Of a DNA stretch of 64,000 nt, positions 36,132-43,947 are shown in pieces (the first letter of the stretch is position 1; every line of letters starts with the position of its first letter). The notes under the pieces are model-generated. The model worked only from the letters and a program-made list of their open reading frames with translations, was not told the DNA's origin and made no database searches. The stretch spans positions 1,860,001 through 1,924,000 of the forward strand of contig NZ_LT629700.1 in assembly GCF_900103625.1 (NCBI RefSeq), written 5' to 3'. The DNA is from Corynebacterium mycetoides. Its GTDB lineage: Bacteria > Actinomycetota > Actinomycetes > Mycobacteriales > Mycobacteriaceae. The position numbers were made by a program, and so were the translations under genes.

Positions 36132-36377
36132 ATGTCCGGACCCCGTAACAAGACCGGCAAGCCCGCGAGCGAGGACCCGGTGCTCATCGAGCTGGGGGAG
36201 CAGATCGCCCGTGCCCGCCGCGCCGCGGGGCGCCTGCAGCAGGAGGTAGCGGACTCCGCCGGCGTGTCGCGCTCGACGCTGCACACCATCGAGCACGGCG
36301 GGGCAGGCGTGCGCTGGGAGAAGGTCGCCGCCGTGGCCGCCGCGTTGGGCCTGGCTATGACGTTTGAGACGCCCTAG
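36132..36377 (+). CDS. XRE-family HTH regulator
   Basis: 81 aa. The Cro/C1-type HTH spans about residues 23-77: IARARRAAGRLQQEVADSAG, VSRSTLHTIEHGGAGVRWEK and VAAVAAALGLAMTF. The N-terminus is basic and disordered. The ATG at 36132 follows GAGG and lies 7 nt after galE. No toxin or other partner is adjacent; the converging gene at 36374 overlaps its end by four bases. Targets are unknown. Confidence 0.82.
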   Translation: MSGPRNKTGKPASEDPVLIELGEQIARARRAAGRLQQEVADSAGVSRSTLHTIEHGGAGVRWEKVAAVAAALGLAMTFETP

Positions 36378-36631
36378 TCGTCGTCCTCCTCGAGCCGTTT
36401 GCGCCGTTCCTCTTCCTCCCGTTTGCGGCGCTCTGCTTCTTCCTGGGCGCGGCGCTGCTTGAAGCGATTCTTCTCGATGCTCCACAGGAACTCTTCGTCA
36501 TCGTCGGGCCCCTTGATGGCGGGAGGCGCTTCGCGCTGCGCCCCGTAGCGCTTCGAACTGCCGGGGCCGAACGCGCGCCACAGCATCCACACAGCGAGGA
36601 TGACGAGGAGCACGAGCAAGATTCTTCCCAT
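36374..36631 (-). CDS. Small single-pass membrane protein with charged coiled-coil tail
   Basis: Unknown function, 85 aa from the ATG at 36631. Helix ILLVLLVILAVWMLWRAFG anchors the N-terminus; the rest is highly charged, with a KQRRAQEEAERRKREEEERR coiled coil and an acidic end. GGAGGG sits too close to this ATG, so an alternative start at 36646 (MLEGMGRIL) is possible. It diverges from the DUF4229 gene. Confidence 0.65.
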   Translation of the reverse strand: MGRILLVLLVILAVWMLWRAFGPGSSKRYGAQREAPPAIKGPDDDEEFLWSIEKNRFKQRRAQEEAERRKREEEERRKRLEEDDD

Positions 36632-36662
36632 GCCCTCCAACATACTGGGTGGGGGCATTGGG

Positions 36663-36676
36663 TAGGGTAGCGCCTT
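36663..36676 (+). promoter_or_regulatory. Probable leaderless promoter of the DUF4229 gene
   Basis: TAGGGT (36663-36668) lies 8 nt upstream of the GTG start at 36677, with no ribosome site between. Confidence 0.4.
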
Positions 36677-36988
36677 GTGAGTGATCTTCATGCCCCCGAG
36701 GTCGACCCCGGCGTGCGCGCCCGCGCCAACAAGGCGATCGCGGTGTACGGCGGGCTGCGCCTGGCGCTGTTCCTGGGTTTGACCGTGGTTATCCAGCTGG
36801 CGGCCGTGGCGATCGGCGCCCCGGTGCCGCTGATCATCTCCGCGCTGCTCGCGCTCATCGTGGCGTTCCCGCTGTCCATGGTCGTGTTTTCCCGCCAGCG
36901 CGTCGCCGCCGTCGGGGCGCTGGCCACCTGGCGCGCCCAGCGGGACGCCCGCAAGCGCTGGATCCAGGACGAGCTGGCGCAGCGCTAG
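36677..36988 (+). CDS. DUF4229 family membrane protein
   Basis: 103 aa, GTG start. Two predicted helices, AVYGGLRLALFLGLTVVIQL and PLIISALLALIVAFPLSMVVF, flanked by charged ends (RQRVAAVGALATWRAQRDAR). This is the DUF4229 pattern found next to the menaquinone and cytochrome regions of actinobacteria. Function unknown. Confidence 0.8.
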   Translation: MSDLHAPEVDPGVRARANKAIAVYGGLRLALFLGLTVVIQLAAVAIGAPVPLIISALLALIVAFPLSMVVFSRQRVAAVGALATWRAQRDARKRWIQDELAQR

Positions 36989-36997
36989 GCGCCTGCG

Positions 36998-37915
36998 CTA
37001 CAGCACCGCCGCGATGAACAGCATCGCCGGCAGCGACAGAAACGTCGTGAGGAACACCGTGTCGCGGGCGACGGTTTCACCGACCCGGTAGTTCGCCGCG
37101 TAGTTGTACACGTTTTGGGCGGTCGGCAGCGCTGCAAGGATGACGGCGGCGTAGAGCTGGTTGCCCTCCAACCCCGCCAGGGTGGCGATTCCCCAGGCCA
37201 CGGCCGGCATCGCCGTGAGTTTCAGGGCGGTTGCGGTGAGCGTCGGCAAACGGTCTGGTCCGGACTTTAAGACGCTGCGGCCGTTGAGCGAGGCACCGAA
37301 ACTCATGAGGATGAGCGGGATGGACGCGCCGCCGAGGATGCGGATTGGCGCCATCACGGGCTCAGGGACGGTCCAGCCGGCCGCGGAAACCGCGAAGCCC
37401 GCGATCGCCGCCAGCACCATCGGCGCCGTCAGGCCCGCGATGATGGAGTCGCGCACGTGATGCTTGCCGCTGCCACCCGCGTTGAGGCCGGCGATGATGA
37501 ACGGGGAGAGCACCGCCATCTGCAACAGCACCGCGGGCACGACGTAGGTGGCGTCGCCGATGACGTACAGCGCGATGGGCAGGCCCATGTTCACCGAGTT
37601 GAAATAGCTTGACGACGCCGCCCCGGCCATCCTCGTCGGCACATCCTGCCGGAAGAAGATCATCGAAATGACCCAGAAAATCCCCATCGTGATCAGCGTG
37701 GACCCGAAGACCACGGCGTTCACAGGGGAGAGGAACGTGGAGGTGTCCGAGGTGGCCACGGACGAGAAAATCAGCGACGGCGTCGTCGCCCAGAACGCGA
37801 CGCGGTTGAACTGCAGCCGCGCCTCGCCCTGGCCGATGATGCCGCGCCGCGCCAGCACGTAGCCGACACCGATGACGGTGAAGATGATGGAAAACCCGGT
37901 GAGTACGTCTAGCAC
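36998..37915 (-). CDS. Auxin efflux carrier (AEC) family permease
   Basis: 305 aa integral membrane protein with about ten predicted helices, including MLDVLTGFSIIFTVIGVGYV, NSVNMGLPIALYVIGDATYV and LTGFSII... at the N-terminus. AEC members export or import organic anions or small hydrophobic acids; the substrate cannot be predicted here. The N-terminal motif YVLARRGIIGQGEARLQFNR and the SIPLILMSFGASLNG segment are typical of the family. It converges with the DUF4229 gene, leaving 9 nt between the stops. Confidence 0.85.
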   Translation of the reverse strand: MLDVLTGFSIIFTVIGVGYVLARRGIIGQGEARLQFNRVAFWATTPSLIFSSVATSDTSTFLSPVNAVVFGSTLITMGIFWVISMIFFRQDVPTRMAGAASSSYFNSVNMGLPIALYVIGDATYVVPAVLLQMAVLSPFIIAGLNAGGSGKHHVRDSIIAGLTAPMVLAAIAGFAVSAAGWTVPEPVMAPIRILGGASIPLILMSFGASLNGRSVLKSGPDRLPTLTATALKLTAMPAVAWGIATLAGLEGNQLYAAVILAALPTAQNVYNYAANYRVGETVARDTVFLTTFLSLPAMLFIAAVL

Positions 37916-37972
37916 TAGTCACCGCCCTCTCCGTAGAATCGCCGGGTTTAAGTGTATCCAGCGTGGGGCGTC

Positions 37973-38155
37973 CTACGCCGTCAGGTCTCTGATTTCGGCG
38001 TCTGCCGCCGCGCGCTGGACCGCCGCGGTGCCCTTGATAGCGGCCGCCCTGGATTCGTTGGCCTCGCCCGTCGCGACGACCTCGCCGTTGCCGGCCTTGA
38101 GACGGAAGCGGAACTTCCCGGACTTGTCCTCGCAAACTTCGAACTTCCCAGCCAT
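37973..38155 (-). CDS. DUF1508 (YegP-like) domain protein
   Basis: 60 aa, one DUF1508 unit: MAGKFEVCEDKSGKFRFRLK, AGNGEVVATGEANESRAAAI and a final short helix. These small proteins form a beta-hairpin plus helix fold of unknown role; many members carry two units and this has one. It lies beside the repeat array. Confidence 0.85.
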   Translation of the reverse strand: MAGKFEVCEDKSGKFRFRLKAGNGEVVATGEANESRAAAIKGTAAVQRAAADAEIRDLTA

Positions 38156-38258
38156 CGTGCGCCTTTCTCATGCGTGTGGAAATGGATTTTCCGGACGCTA
38201 CTCCTCGAAGTGGGGCTGCCAGAGCCCCGCAACGTGTACGTTTCCTTCGAGGTTTCTA

Positions 38259-38550
38259 CAAAACCGCAGGGACTCCGCAGCGGCGGAGTGGTGCGTGCTT
38301 GCCGACGTCCACCCGCTGCCTCGGTACCCCGGGTTTGCAAAACCCCAGGAACTCCGCAGCGGCAGAGTGGTGCGTGCTTGCCGACGTCCACCTTTACACA
38401 CGGTCGTCTCCGCAGGACTGTGCTGCAAAACCCCAGGAACTCCGCAGCGGCGGAGCGGTGCGTGCTTACCGACGTCCACCTTCACACGCTCGGTCGTCTC
38501 CGCAGGACTGTGCTGCAAAACCCCAGGAACTCGCAGCGGCGGAGCGGCTG
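38259..38550. repeat. Array of three full and one partial 55-bp repeats with hairpin core
   Basis: Full copies at 38259-38313, 38338-38392 and 38426-38480 and a truncated fourth copy at 38516-38550. The common core is CTCCGC-AGCG-GCGGAG, a hairpin, followed by TGGTGCGTGCTT and CGACGTCCACC. The last two spacers (33 and 35 nt) are nearly identical, so copies 2-4 are an 88-90-bp tandem unit, while copy 1 is 79 bp before copy 2. No credible protein is encoded; the open frames across it are low-complexity. It fills the 480-bp gap between the DUF1508 gene and the HNH gene. Confidence 0.8.
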
Positions 38551-38570
38551 AAAAATTTTCTCCGCGCCCC

Positions 38571-38599
38571 TTGACTTAGAACAAGCGTTCCACTAACTT
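38571..38599 (+). promoter_or_regulatory. Promoter of the HNH gene
   Basis: TTGACT (38571-38576), a 17-nt spacer and TAACTT (38594-38599), about 40 nt before the ATG at 38639. One of the best sigma-70-type promoters in the window. Confidence 0.7.
38578..38591 (+). promoter_or_regulatory. LexA-type SOS box inside the HNH promoter
   Basis: AGAACAAGCGTTCC contains GAAC-N4-GTTC and fits the mycobacterial/Gram-positive LexA consensus CGAACRNRYGTTYC at 13 of 14 positions. It fills the spacer between -35 and -10, an ideal repressor position. LexA binding is inference from the motif. Confidence 0.65.
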
Positions 38600-38638
38600 G
38601 GAGCGCAGAATAGGTCGAACACTTGTACGGGGGTAGAA

Positions 38639-39994
38639 ATGTCGACAGCAAATGAAACTTCGATCGAGTACAGTTCCACGGGTCGGGCGGGGGACATTGT
38701 CAGGGCGATTCGTTCCAACCAAACGTGGGCAGTGCAGTCCCGCGCGGAAATGCTGGTCGCTCTGGCCGATTTCGAGTATTTCGGACTGGCAGAGTCATTC
38801 GGGGAAACATCGACGGCGGGGTGGCTGGCTCGCGAGCTGAAGCTGGCGCCATCCACGGCGTTCGAGTACGTCAGCGTTGCGCGTCAGCTTCCTGACTTCC
38901 CGTTGCTCACAAAAGCCTTTAGGGGTGGTGAGTTTAGCTATTCCACCGTCCGTTTTCTGTTGAAGCACCTCTCTCCGGATAACGAGGCACAGCTCGTTGA
39001 CCTCGCACAACGCCTGTGCTTCACAGAGCTTCGGCAAGCTCTGGCAGGCCTGGGTAGCTCACAGGAGGCCGAGAGGGAGCCCGATTACCACCACCGGGTG
39101 CGCCATGCGGACAACGGCGACGTGATCGTTTCTGCGCGGCTCAATGCCATGGACGGTGCGGCCTATCTCGCAGCATTGAAGATCGCGCAGCTGTCCAACT
39201 ATGGGCTCGAGGACGTCGACGAGCATGACCTTGCCGATGAAGAGAAGGTTGAGGAGCTGCTGGCTGAGAAGCAGGCCCAACCGGAAGTGGACCCTGCGGA
39301 GGAGTTGGAGCCCGTTCCTCAAAAACGGGAATCCTTCTCCGATGCGCTCAAGCGCAGCTTTTCGCGCTTTGGGCCACCAGTGAAAGATGACATGCATTCG
39401 GCCTTACTTTCGATGATTGCCATGGTGCGCTCCCGCCCCGTGAGTGACCTTCGGGCACCCGGAGCTCACGTGAACATCATGATGACCACCAACGGCCGGA
39501 CCTGGCTGCCGGGTAACCTTGCTGCGCCGTCGGAGACGGTGAAGAACTACCTCGACAACGCCATGCTCAGGCTGCATCTGCTCGACAACGATGGGGTGAC
39601 CCTTCACCTCGGGCGCACCGCGCGCTTCGTCAACAACGGGCAGCTGCGCGCCTTGCTCGCGGTGTGGAACTACCAGTGCGCCATGCCGGGGTGTAGCCAC
39701 ACCCGCTTCCTCGAGGTGCACCACATCAAGGAGTGGAGTGACGGGGGCAGCACAAACTTGGAAAACCTGATACCCCTTTGCTCGTCCTGCCACTCGCGAG
39801 TGAGCAACAGGCAGGCGCACATCACCACCAACGGGCGCGACATTGAGTTTCGGTTCCGAGGAGGGCGGCGTTTCGTGTCCCGGGCGAGGCAGCTTCCGGA
39901 GGAGACAGATGCGTTCACGGGGCCGCTCGTGCCTCAATCAGCCATTGACAGGTCCGCGCCCGACCATGAGAGGGGAGGCGACTTCGATGATTAG
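38639..39994 (+). CDS. DUF222-HNH endonuclease protein
   Basis: 451 aa: a DUF222 region (about residues 30-330, including AGWLARELKLAPSTAFEYVS) and a C-terminal HNH nuclease. The HNH carries zinc-knuckle-type cysteines CAMPGCSH, the catalytic LEVHHIKEWSDGG, NLENLIPLCSSCHSRV, then a short tail. Such proteins are multicopy in Actinobacteria (REP13E12-like) and some behave as mobile or selfish elements. Base composition looks less GC-rich than the neighbours and the gene breaks the menaquinone/cytochrome order, consistent with acquisition. ATG at 38639 after GGGGGT. It converges with menA, overlapping by 4 bp. Confidence 0.88.
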   Translation: MSTANETSIEYSSTGRAGDIVRAIRSNQTWAVQSRAEMLVALADFEYFGLAESFGETSTAGWLARELKLAPSTAFEYVSVARQLPDFPLLTKAFRGGEFSYSTVRFLLKHLSPDNEAQLVDLAQRLCFTELRQALAGLGSSQEAEREPDYHHRVRHADNGDVIVSARLNAMDGAAYLAALKIAQLSNYGLEDVDEHDLADEEKVEELLAEKQAQPEVDPAEELEPVPQKRESFSDALKRSFSRFGPPVKDDMHSALLSMIAMVRSRPVSDLRAPGAHVNIMMTTNGRTWLPGNLAAPSETVKNYLDNAMLRLHLLDNDGVTLHLGRTARFVNNGQLRALLAVWNYQCAMPGCSHTRFLEVHHIKEWSDGGSTNLENLIPLCSSCHSRVSNRQAHITTNGRDIEFRFRGGRRFVSRARQLPEETDAFTGPLVPQSAIDRSAPDHERGGDFDD

Positions 39995-40878
39995 GCGAAC
40001 GCCAGCGCGACGGCGGTGACGACGGCCCAGACCAGCATCGCCCTGCCGTTGAGTCCGAGCACGGGGATAAGTGCCGCCCCGGTAGCACCACGCAGCACTT
40101 TCAACACAGACGCGACGGCGAGGGGCAGCGCGATCAGCGCCGCAAGCGCGGGCAGAGAGACCAACGCGAGAAACAAGGTGGCGATGAAGGGGGCGAGGGT
40201 GAGAAGGGTGAAGAGGCGTCGGGCCCGGGCGTCGCCAAGCCGCACTGCGAGGGTGTGCTTGCCGGCGACGGAGTCGGTGGGGATATCGCGGATATTGTTG
40301 GCTAGATTGACGGCCGCGGAGATGGAGCCGATGGCGAAGGCGGCCGCGAACCCGGTCCAGCTCACCACACCCGATTGAGTAAATTCGGTGCCCAAGACGG
40401 CGACAAGCCCGAAGAACACGAAGACCGCGGCCTCGCCGAGCCCCTGGTAGCCGTAGGGGTTCTTGCCGCCGGTGTAGAACCACGCAGCCGCGATGCAGGC
40501 CGCCCCAACCACAATCAGCCACCACGCTGACATCACCGCTAGGATCGCGCCGGCCACTGCGGCGACGAAGAACGCGACAAACGCCGCGCTTTTCACGCGC
40601 GCCGGGGCGGCGAGGCCGGAGGCGGTTAGTCGGGTGGGGCCGGTGCGATCGTCGTCGGTGCCGCGGATGCCGTCGGAGTAGTCGTTGGCGTAATTCACGC
40701 CTATGATGAGCGCCCACGCGACGATGAGCGCCAGGAATGCCCGACCCAGGTGCGCGCCGTTGTTGGACGCGGCGGCGCCCGTGCCGACGATGACTGGGGC
40801 GAACGCGTTGGCCCAGGTGTGGGGGCGAGCGGCCTGTAACCAGTCTTGGGCGGTAGCGGAATAGTTTGGAGCGGTCAT
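39991..40878 (-). CDS. menA: 1,4-dihydroxy-2-naphthoate polyprenyltransferase
   Basis: UbiA-family membrane prenyltransferase that attaches the polyprenyl tail to DHNA; 295 aa from the ATG at 40878 (MTAPNYSATAQDWL). The first Asp-rich motif lies in GVNYANDYSDGIRGTDDDR and the second in NLANNIRDIPTD; about eight membrane helices. An ATG at 40917 is also in frame, but the sequence before MTAPN is proline-rich and non-conserved. Divergent from the glycosyltransferase gene. Confidence 0.93.
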   Translation of the reverse strand: MTAPNYSATAQDWLQAARPHTWANAFAPVIVGTGAAASNNGAHLGRAFLALIVAWALIIGVNYANDYSDGIRGTDDDRTGPTRLTASGLAAPARVKSAAFVAFFVAAVAGAILAVMSAWWLIVVGAACIAAAWFYTGGKNPYGYQGLGEAAVFVFFGLVAVLGTEFTQSGVVSWTGFAAAFAIGSISAAVNLANNIRDIPTDSVAGKHTLAVRLGDARARRLFTLLTLAPFIATLFLALVSLPALAALIALPLAVASVLKVLRGATGAALIPVLGLNGRAMLVWAVVTAVALAFA

Positions 40879-40923
40879 GGTCTCCATCATGCCCGCGCCC
40901 GGCGGGGTCGGGGTCATCCGTAC

Positions 40924-40937
40924 TAGTGTTAGCCCTC
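40924..40937 (+). promoter_or_regulatory. Probable leaderless promoter of the orphan glycosyltransferase
   Basis: TAGTGT (40924-40929) lies 8 nt before the ATG at 40938, the same hexamer and spacing as at 48787 upstream of another gene. Confidence 0.4.
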
Positions 40938-41792
40938 ATGTGGATTGACTACGCCGCTCGCCAAGCGCTGAACTCGGTGGGGGCCTTCGTGCGGGCGCCG
41001 CGGCTAAAGCTCGCGGCTAACGCTACGTCGCTGTCTTTCCCTCAACAGGGCGACACCGTAATTTCCCTGACCACTCACGGCAACCGCATGTCGGCTTCGG
41101 TGGCTGCGATTACGTCGCTGTTGATGGGCACGGAGCTGCTTCCAGTGTTCCTCTGGCTGGATCGCGACGATTTCGAGGCGGACTGGCCGGAGGGGTTGCG
41201 GGGCTTGGTAGATCGGGGACTTCAGGTTCGTTGCTCGGACGGTGCTTTTGGTCCACACACGAAGTATTTTGGCACCTTTTCCCAGTTCGCCGGCACCGAC
41301 ACGCGTGTAATTACGGTCGACGACGACATGATGTACCCGCGCTGGTTCGCCCCAAAACTGCTCAACGCCTCGGACGCGGACCCCGACCTTATCGTGGCGT
41401 ACCGCGCGCACCTGATGACGTTCGACGGCGACAAGCTTGACAACTACCGGCGGTGGAAGGCGGTGTACACCACGGCGCCGTCGCATCGGCATTTCGCCAC
41501 CGGGGTGTCGGGGGTGGCGTACCCTCCGTCAATGGTGGACTACGTCGCCAGCCTGGGGACAGAGTTTTCCCACCACGCACCCAAGGCCGACGACGTGTGG
41601 CTCAACGCGTGCGCGGTGCGCTCCGGCCACAAGGTGCGGCAGGTGTTCCCGCACCCGCGCGAGTTCTCCATCGTGCCTGGATCACAACGCACGGCGCTGG
41701 TGCGCAAGAACCTCGGGGGCGGCGGAAACGACGCACAGCTCGACGCAACGTACACCGAGGAGGATCTGGCGAAGCTCCGCGCAGGGGAGTAG
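40938..41792 (+). CDS. Putative GT-A type glycosyltransferase
   Basis: 284 aa. No signal peptide; ISLTTHGNRMSASVAAITSL at the N-terminus, PVFLWLDRDDFEADWPEG and a probable metal-binding Asp cluster ITVDDDMMYPRWF suggest a GT-A glycosyltransferase. The C-terminal part has HHAPKADDVWLNACAVRSGH. The acceptor is unknown; the neighbours make menaquinone, but no glycosylated quinone is implied. Start at 40938 (MWIDYAARQALNS) is preferred over the longer frame that would overlap menA. Confidence 0.72.
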   Translation: MWIDYAARQALNSVGAFVRAPRLKLAANATSLSFPQQGDTVISLTTHGNRMSASVAAITSLLMGTELLPVFLWLDRDDFEADWPEGLRGLVDRGLQVRCSDGAFGPHTKYFGTFSQFAGTDTRVITVDDDMMYPRWFAPKLLNASDADPDLIVAYRAHLMTFDGDKLDNYRRWKAVYTTAPSHRHFATGVSGVAYPPSMVDYVASLGTEFSHHAPKADDVWLNACAVRSGHKVRQVFPHPREFSIVPGSQRTALVRKNLGGGGNDAQLDATYTEEDLAKLRAGE

Positions 41793-42932
41793 CTAGACAA
41801 ATAGCTCGGCGACGGCCGCGCGGTCCACCTTTCCCGGGCCCAGCTGGGGCAGGGCGGCGAGATGGCGCACCTCCTTGGGGACTTGCCAGCGGGGCAGGTC
41901 CGCGAATGCGTCCATGAGGTCGGCCACGGTGGCTGAGCCGGCGTATGCGGCGCAGATCCGGTGGCCGAGCCGCTCGTCCGGCACACCGACGACGCAGGCG
42001 TTTACAACCCCGTCGACGCGGAGCATGACGTTTTCGAGGACTTCGGGATGGAGTTTCAGTCCGCCCGAATCGATGATGTTGTCGAGCCGGCCGGAGACGG
42101 TGAGGTGGGCGTCGACAAGCGTGCCCGCGTCGGAGGTGGCGAACCAGCCGGGCTCCGCGAATGCCTCGTGGTCGCGGAGGTTGCGGTAACCGTGGGCGAC
42201 CATGGGGCCGCCGAGGTGAATGCGGCCGTCTGCGACCCGGACTTTCGCGCCGGCGATCGGACGGCCGTCGTAGACGCAGCCGCCGGAGGTCTCGGAGGAG
42301 CCGTAGGTGGTCACGACATTGATGCGCAGCTTTCTCGCCGAGTCGAGCAGCGCCGGGTGCGTGGCCGCGCCGCCGACGAGGACCGCGGAGTACAGTCGCA
42401 GCGCGTCGATGCCCTCGAGCGAGCCCAGGGTTTTCCCCAGCTGCATCGGGGTCAGCGAGGTGTAGCAGCGCTCGCCGGTGTCCGCGAGCGAACGGGACTT
42501 GGCGGCGAAATCCGGGATGCTGAACCCGCGCGAGAGGTCGACGAACTCGGGCTCGGTTCCCGCCACCAGGCTGCGGACGAGCACCTGGAGGCCGGCGATG
42601 TAGGCGGCGGGCATGGCGAGCAGCCAGTGGCCCTCGCCCCCGAGGTGCTGGTGGGTGGCGTCCGCGCTGGAGATCAGGTTCGCCGCGGTCAGCTGGGCCC
42701 CCTTCGGGGTGCCCGTCGAGCCGGAGGTGGACACTACCAGGGCGATGTCGCCGTCGATACGCTTGCCGACGCCCTGCGTGTTCCTCAGCACGTTCGCCCG
42801 CGCCGGGTCGTCGGTGGGGACAGGCAGCAGGCTGCGCTGCCCGGCCAGCGCCTCCTCGATGTCGGGCAGGATCGCCAGCGGGTCGCGGGGGTCGACGGGG
42901 AGAACTTCCAGCACGTGGGTCACAAGCGACAC
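41793..42932 (-). CDS. menE: o-Succinylbenzoate-CoA ligase
   Basis: Adenylate-forming enzyme of menaquinone synthesis, 379 aa, shorter than typical ANL ligases as is common in actinobacteria. The P-loop reads VVSTSGSTGTPKGAQLT, A5 is TYGSSETSGGCVYDG, and GWFATSDAGTLVDAHL, SGRLDNIIDSGGLKLHPEV and the catalytic Lys in LPQLGPGKVDRAAV follow. Its GTG start lies 3 nt after the menB stop, so menB-menE form an operon. Confidence 0.9.
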   Translation of the reverse strand: MSLVTHVLEVLPVDPRDPLAILPDIEEALAGQRSLLPVPTDDPARANVLRNTQGVGKRIDGDIALVVSTSGSTGTPKGAQLTAANLISSADATHQHLGGEGHWLLAMPAAYIAGLQVLVRSLVAGTEPEFVDLSRGFSIPDFAAKSRSLADTGERCYTSLTPMQLGKTLGSLEGIDALRLYSAVLVGGAATHPALLDSARKLRINVVTTYGSSETSGGCVYDGRPIAGAKVRVADGRIHLGGPMVAHGYRNLRDHEAFAEPGWFATSDAGTLVDAHLTVSGRLDNIIDSGGLKLHPEVLENVMLRVDGVVNACVVGVPDERLGHRICAAYAGSATVADLMDAFADLPRWQVPKEVRHLAALPQLGPGKVDRAAVAELFV

Positions 42933-42935
42933 ACC

Positions 42936-43862
42936 CTAGTAGTAGTACGGAAAGTCGTCCCAGTTCGGCGCGCGTTTGCCAAGGAAGGAGTCGCGGCCCT
43001 CCACGGCCTCGTCCGTCATGTACGCCAGGCGGGTGGCTTCGCCGGCGAAGACCTGCTGGCCCATGAGCCCGTCGTCGGCAAGGTTGAAGGCGAACTTGAG
43101 CATGCGCTGCGCGGTGGGGGACTTGCCGTTAATCTCGCGCGCGACGGCGATGGCCTCCTCCTCCAGGCGCCCGTGGCCGGCGACGATGTTGACCGCGCCC
43201 ATGCGCTGCATCTCCTCGGCGGAATAGGTTCGGCCGAGGAAGAAGATCTCGCGGGCGAACTTTTGCCCCACCATCTTGGCCAGGTAGGCGGAGCCGTAGC
43301 CGGCGTCGAAGGAGCCGACGTCGGCGTCGGTCTGCTTGAAGCGGGCCTCCTGGCGCGACGCGATGGTCAGGTCGCACACGACGTGCAGCGAGTGCCCGCC
43401 GCCGGCCGCCCAGCCGTTGACCACGGCGATGACCACCTTCGGCATGGTGCGGATGAGGCGCTGGACTTCGAGAATGTGCAGGCGGCCGCCTTCGGCTTTG
43501 ACGCGCGCGGTGTCCACCTCGCCCGAATCGGTGGCGTACTGGTATCCGGAGCGGCCGCGGATGCGCTGGTCGCCACCCGAGCAAAACGCCCAGCCGCCGT
43601 CCTTCGCACTCGGGCCGTTGCCGGTGAGCAGCACCGTGCCCACCGACGGGTCGCGCCGGGCGTGATCGAGGGCGCGGTAGAGCTCGTCGACGGTGTGCGG
43701 GCGAAACGCGTTGCGCACCTCCGGGCGGTCGAACGCGATGCGCACGATGCCGTTGGCGCGCCCGCCTCCGTTGTGGCGGTGGTAGGTGATGTCGGTGAAG
43801 TCGAAGCCGTCGACGGTGTCCCATTGGGCGGGGTCGAAGGGCTGCTCGGTGGAGTAACTCAT
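42936..43862 (-). CDS. menB: 1,4-dihydroxy-2-naphthoyl-CoA synthase
   Basis: Crotonase-fold enzyme that closes the second ring of the naphthoquinone; 308 aa, cytosolic hexamer. RIAFDRPEVRNAFRPHTVDE, the oxyanion region WAFCSGGDQRIRGRSGYQYA, VNGWAAGGGHSLHVVCDLTI, DADVGSFDAGYGSAYLA and the C-terminal NWDDFPYYY are typical of MenB. The ATG at 43862 follows a TACAAT hexamer by 8 nt, pointing to a leaderless mRNA. Confidence 0.95.
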   Translation of the reverse strand: MSYSTEQPFDPAQWDTVDGFDFTDITYHRHNGGGRANGIVRIAFDRPEVRNAFRPHTVDELYRALDHARRDPSVGTVLLTGNGPSAKDGGWAFCSGGDQRIRGRSGYQYATDSGEVDTARVKAEGGRLHILEVQRLIRTMPKVVIAVVNGWAAGGGHSLHVVCDLTIASRQEARFKQTDADVGSFDAGYGSAYLAKMVGQKFAREIFFLGRTYSAEEMQRMGAVNIVAGHGRLEEEAIAVAREINGKSPTAQRMLKFAFNLADDGLMGQQVFAGEATRLAYMTDEAVEGRDSFLGKRAPNWDDFPYYY

Positions 43863-43876
43863 GCTTTGTGATTGTA
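43863..43876 (-). promoter_or_regulatory. Leaderless promoter of menB
   Basis: Minus-strand TACAAT (43871-43876) is 8 nt from the ATG; the intervening CACAAAGC has no ribosome site. Confidence 0.5.
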
Positions 43877-43928
43877 GGGCTAACCCCGGATGGGTAATTT
43901 GGGAACAATTTCGTCAGCAAATTCTTGG

Positions 43929-43947
43929 TTAGGTATTACCTACCTAA
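43929..43947 (+). promoter_or_regulatory. DtxR-type iron box upstream of feoA
   Basis: TTAGGT-N7-ACCTAA is a 19-bp dyad matching both arms of the DtxR/IdeR consensus (TTAGGTTAGCCTAACCTAA), 13 of 19 positions overall. It overlaps the likely promoter of feoABC and starts about 67 nt from the divergent menB ATG. Binding and iron repression are inference. Confidence 0.75.

Noticed and set aside
38259..38550. CRISPR array
   Set aside because: Repeats of 55 bp with unequal spacers (24, 33, 35 nt), two spacers almost identical, only four copies and no cas genes. This is tandem duplication, not a CRISPR.
37872..38579. Open frames of up to 235 codons across the repeat array
   Set aside because: They translate the repeats into Arg-, Pro- and Ser-rich low-complexity sequence and have no ribosome sites.
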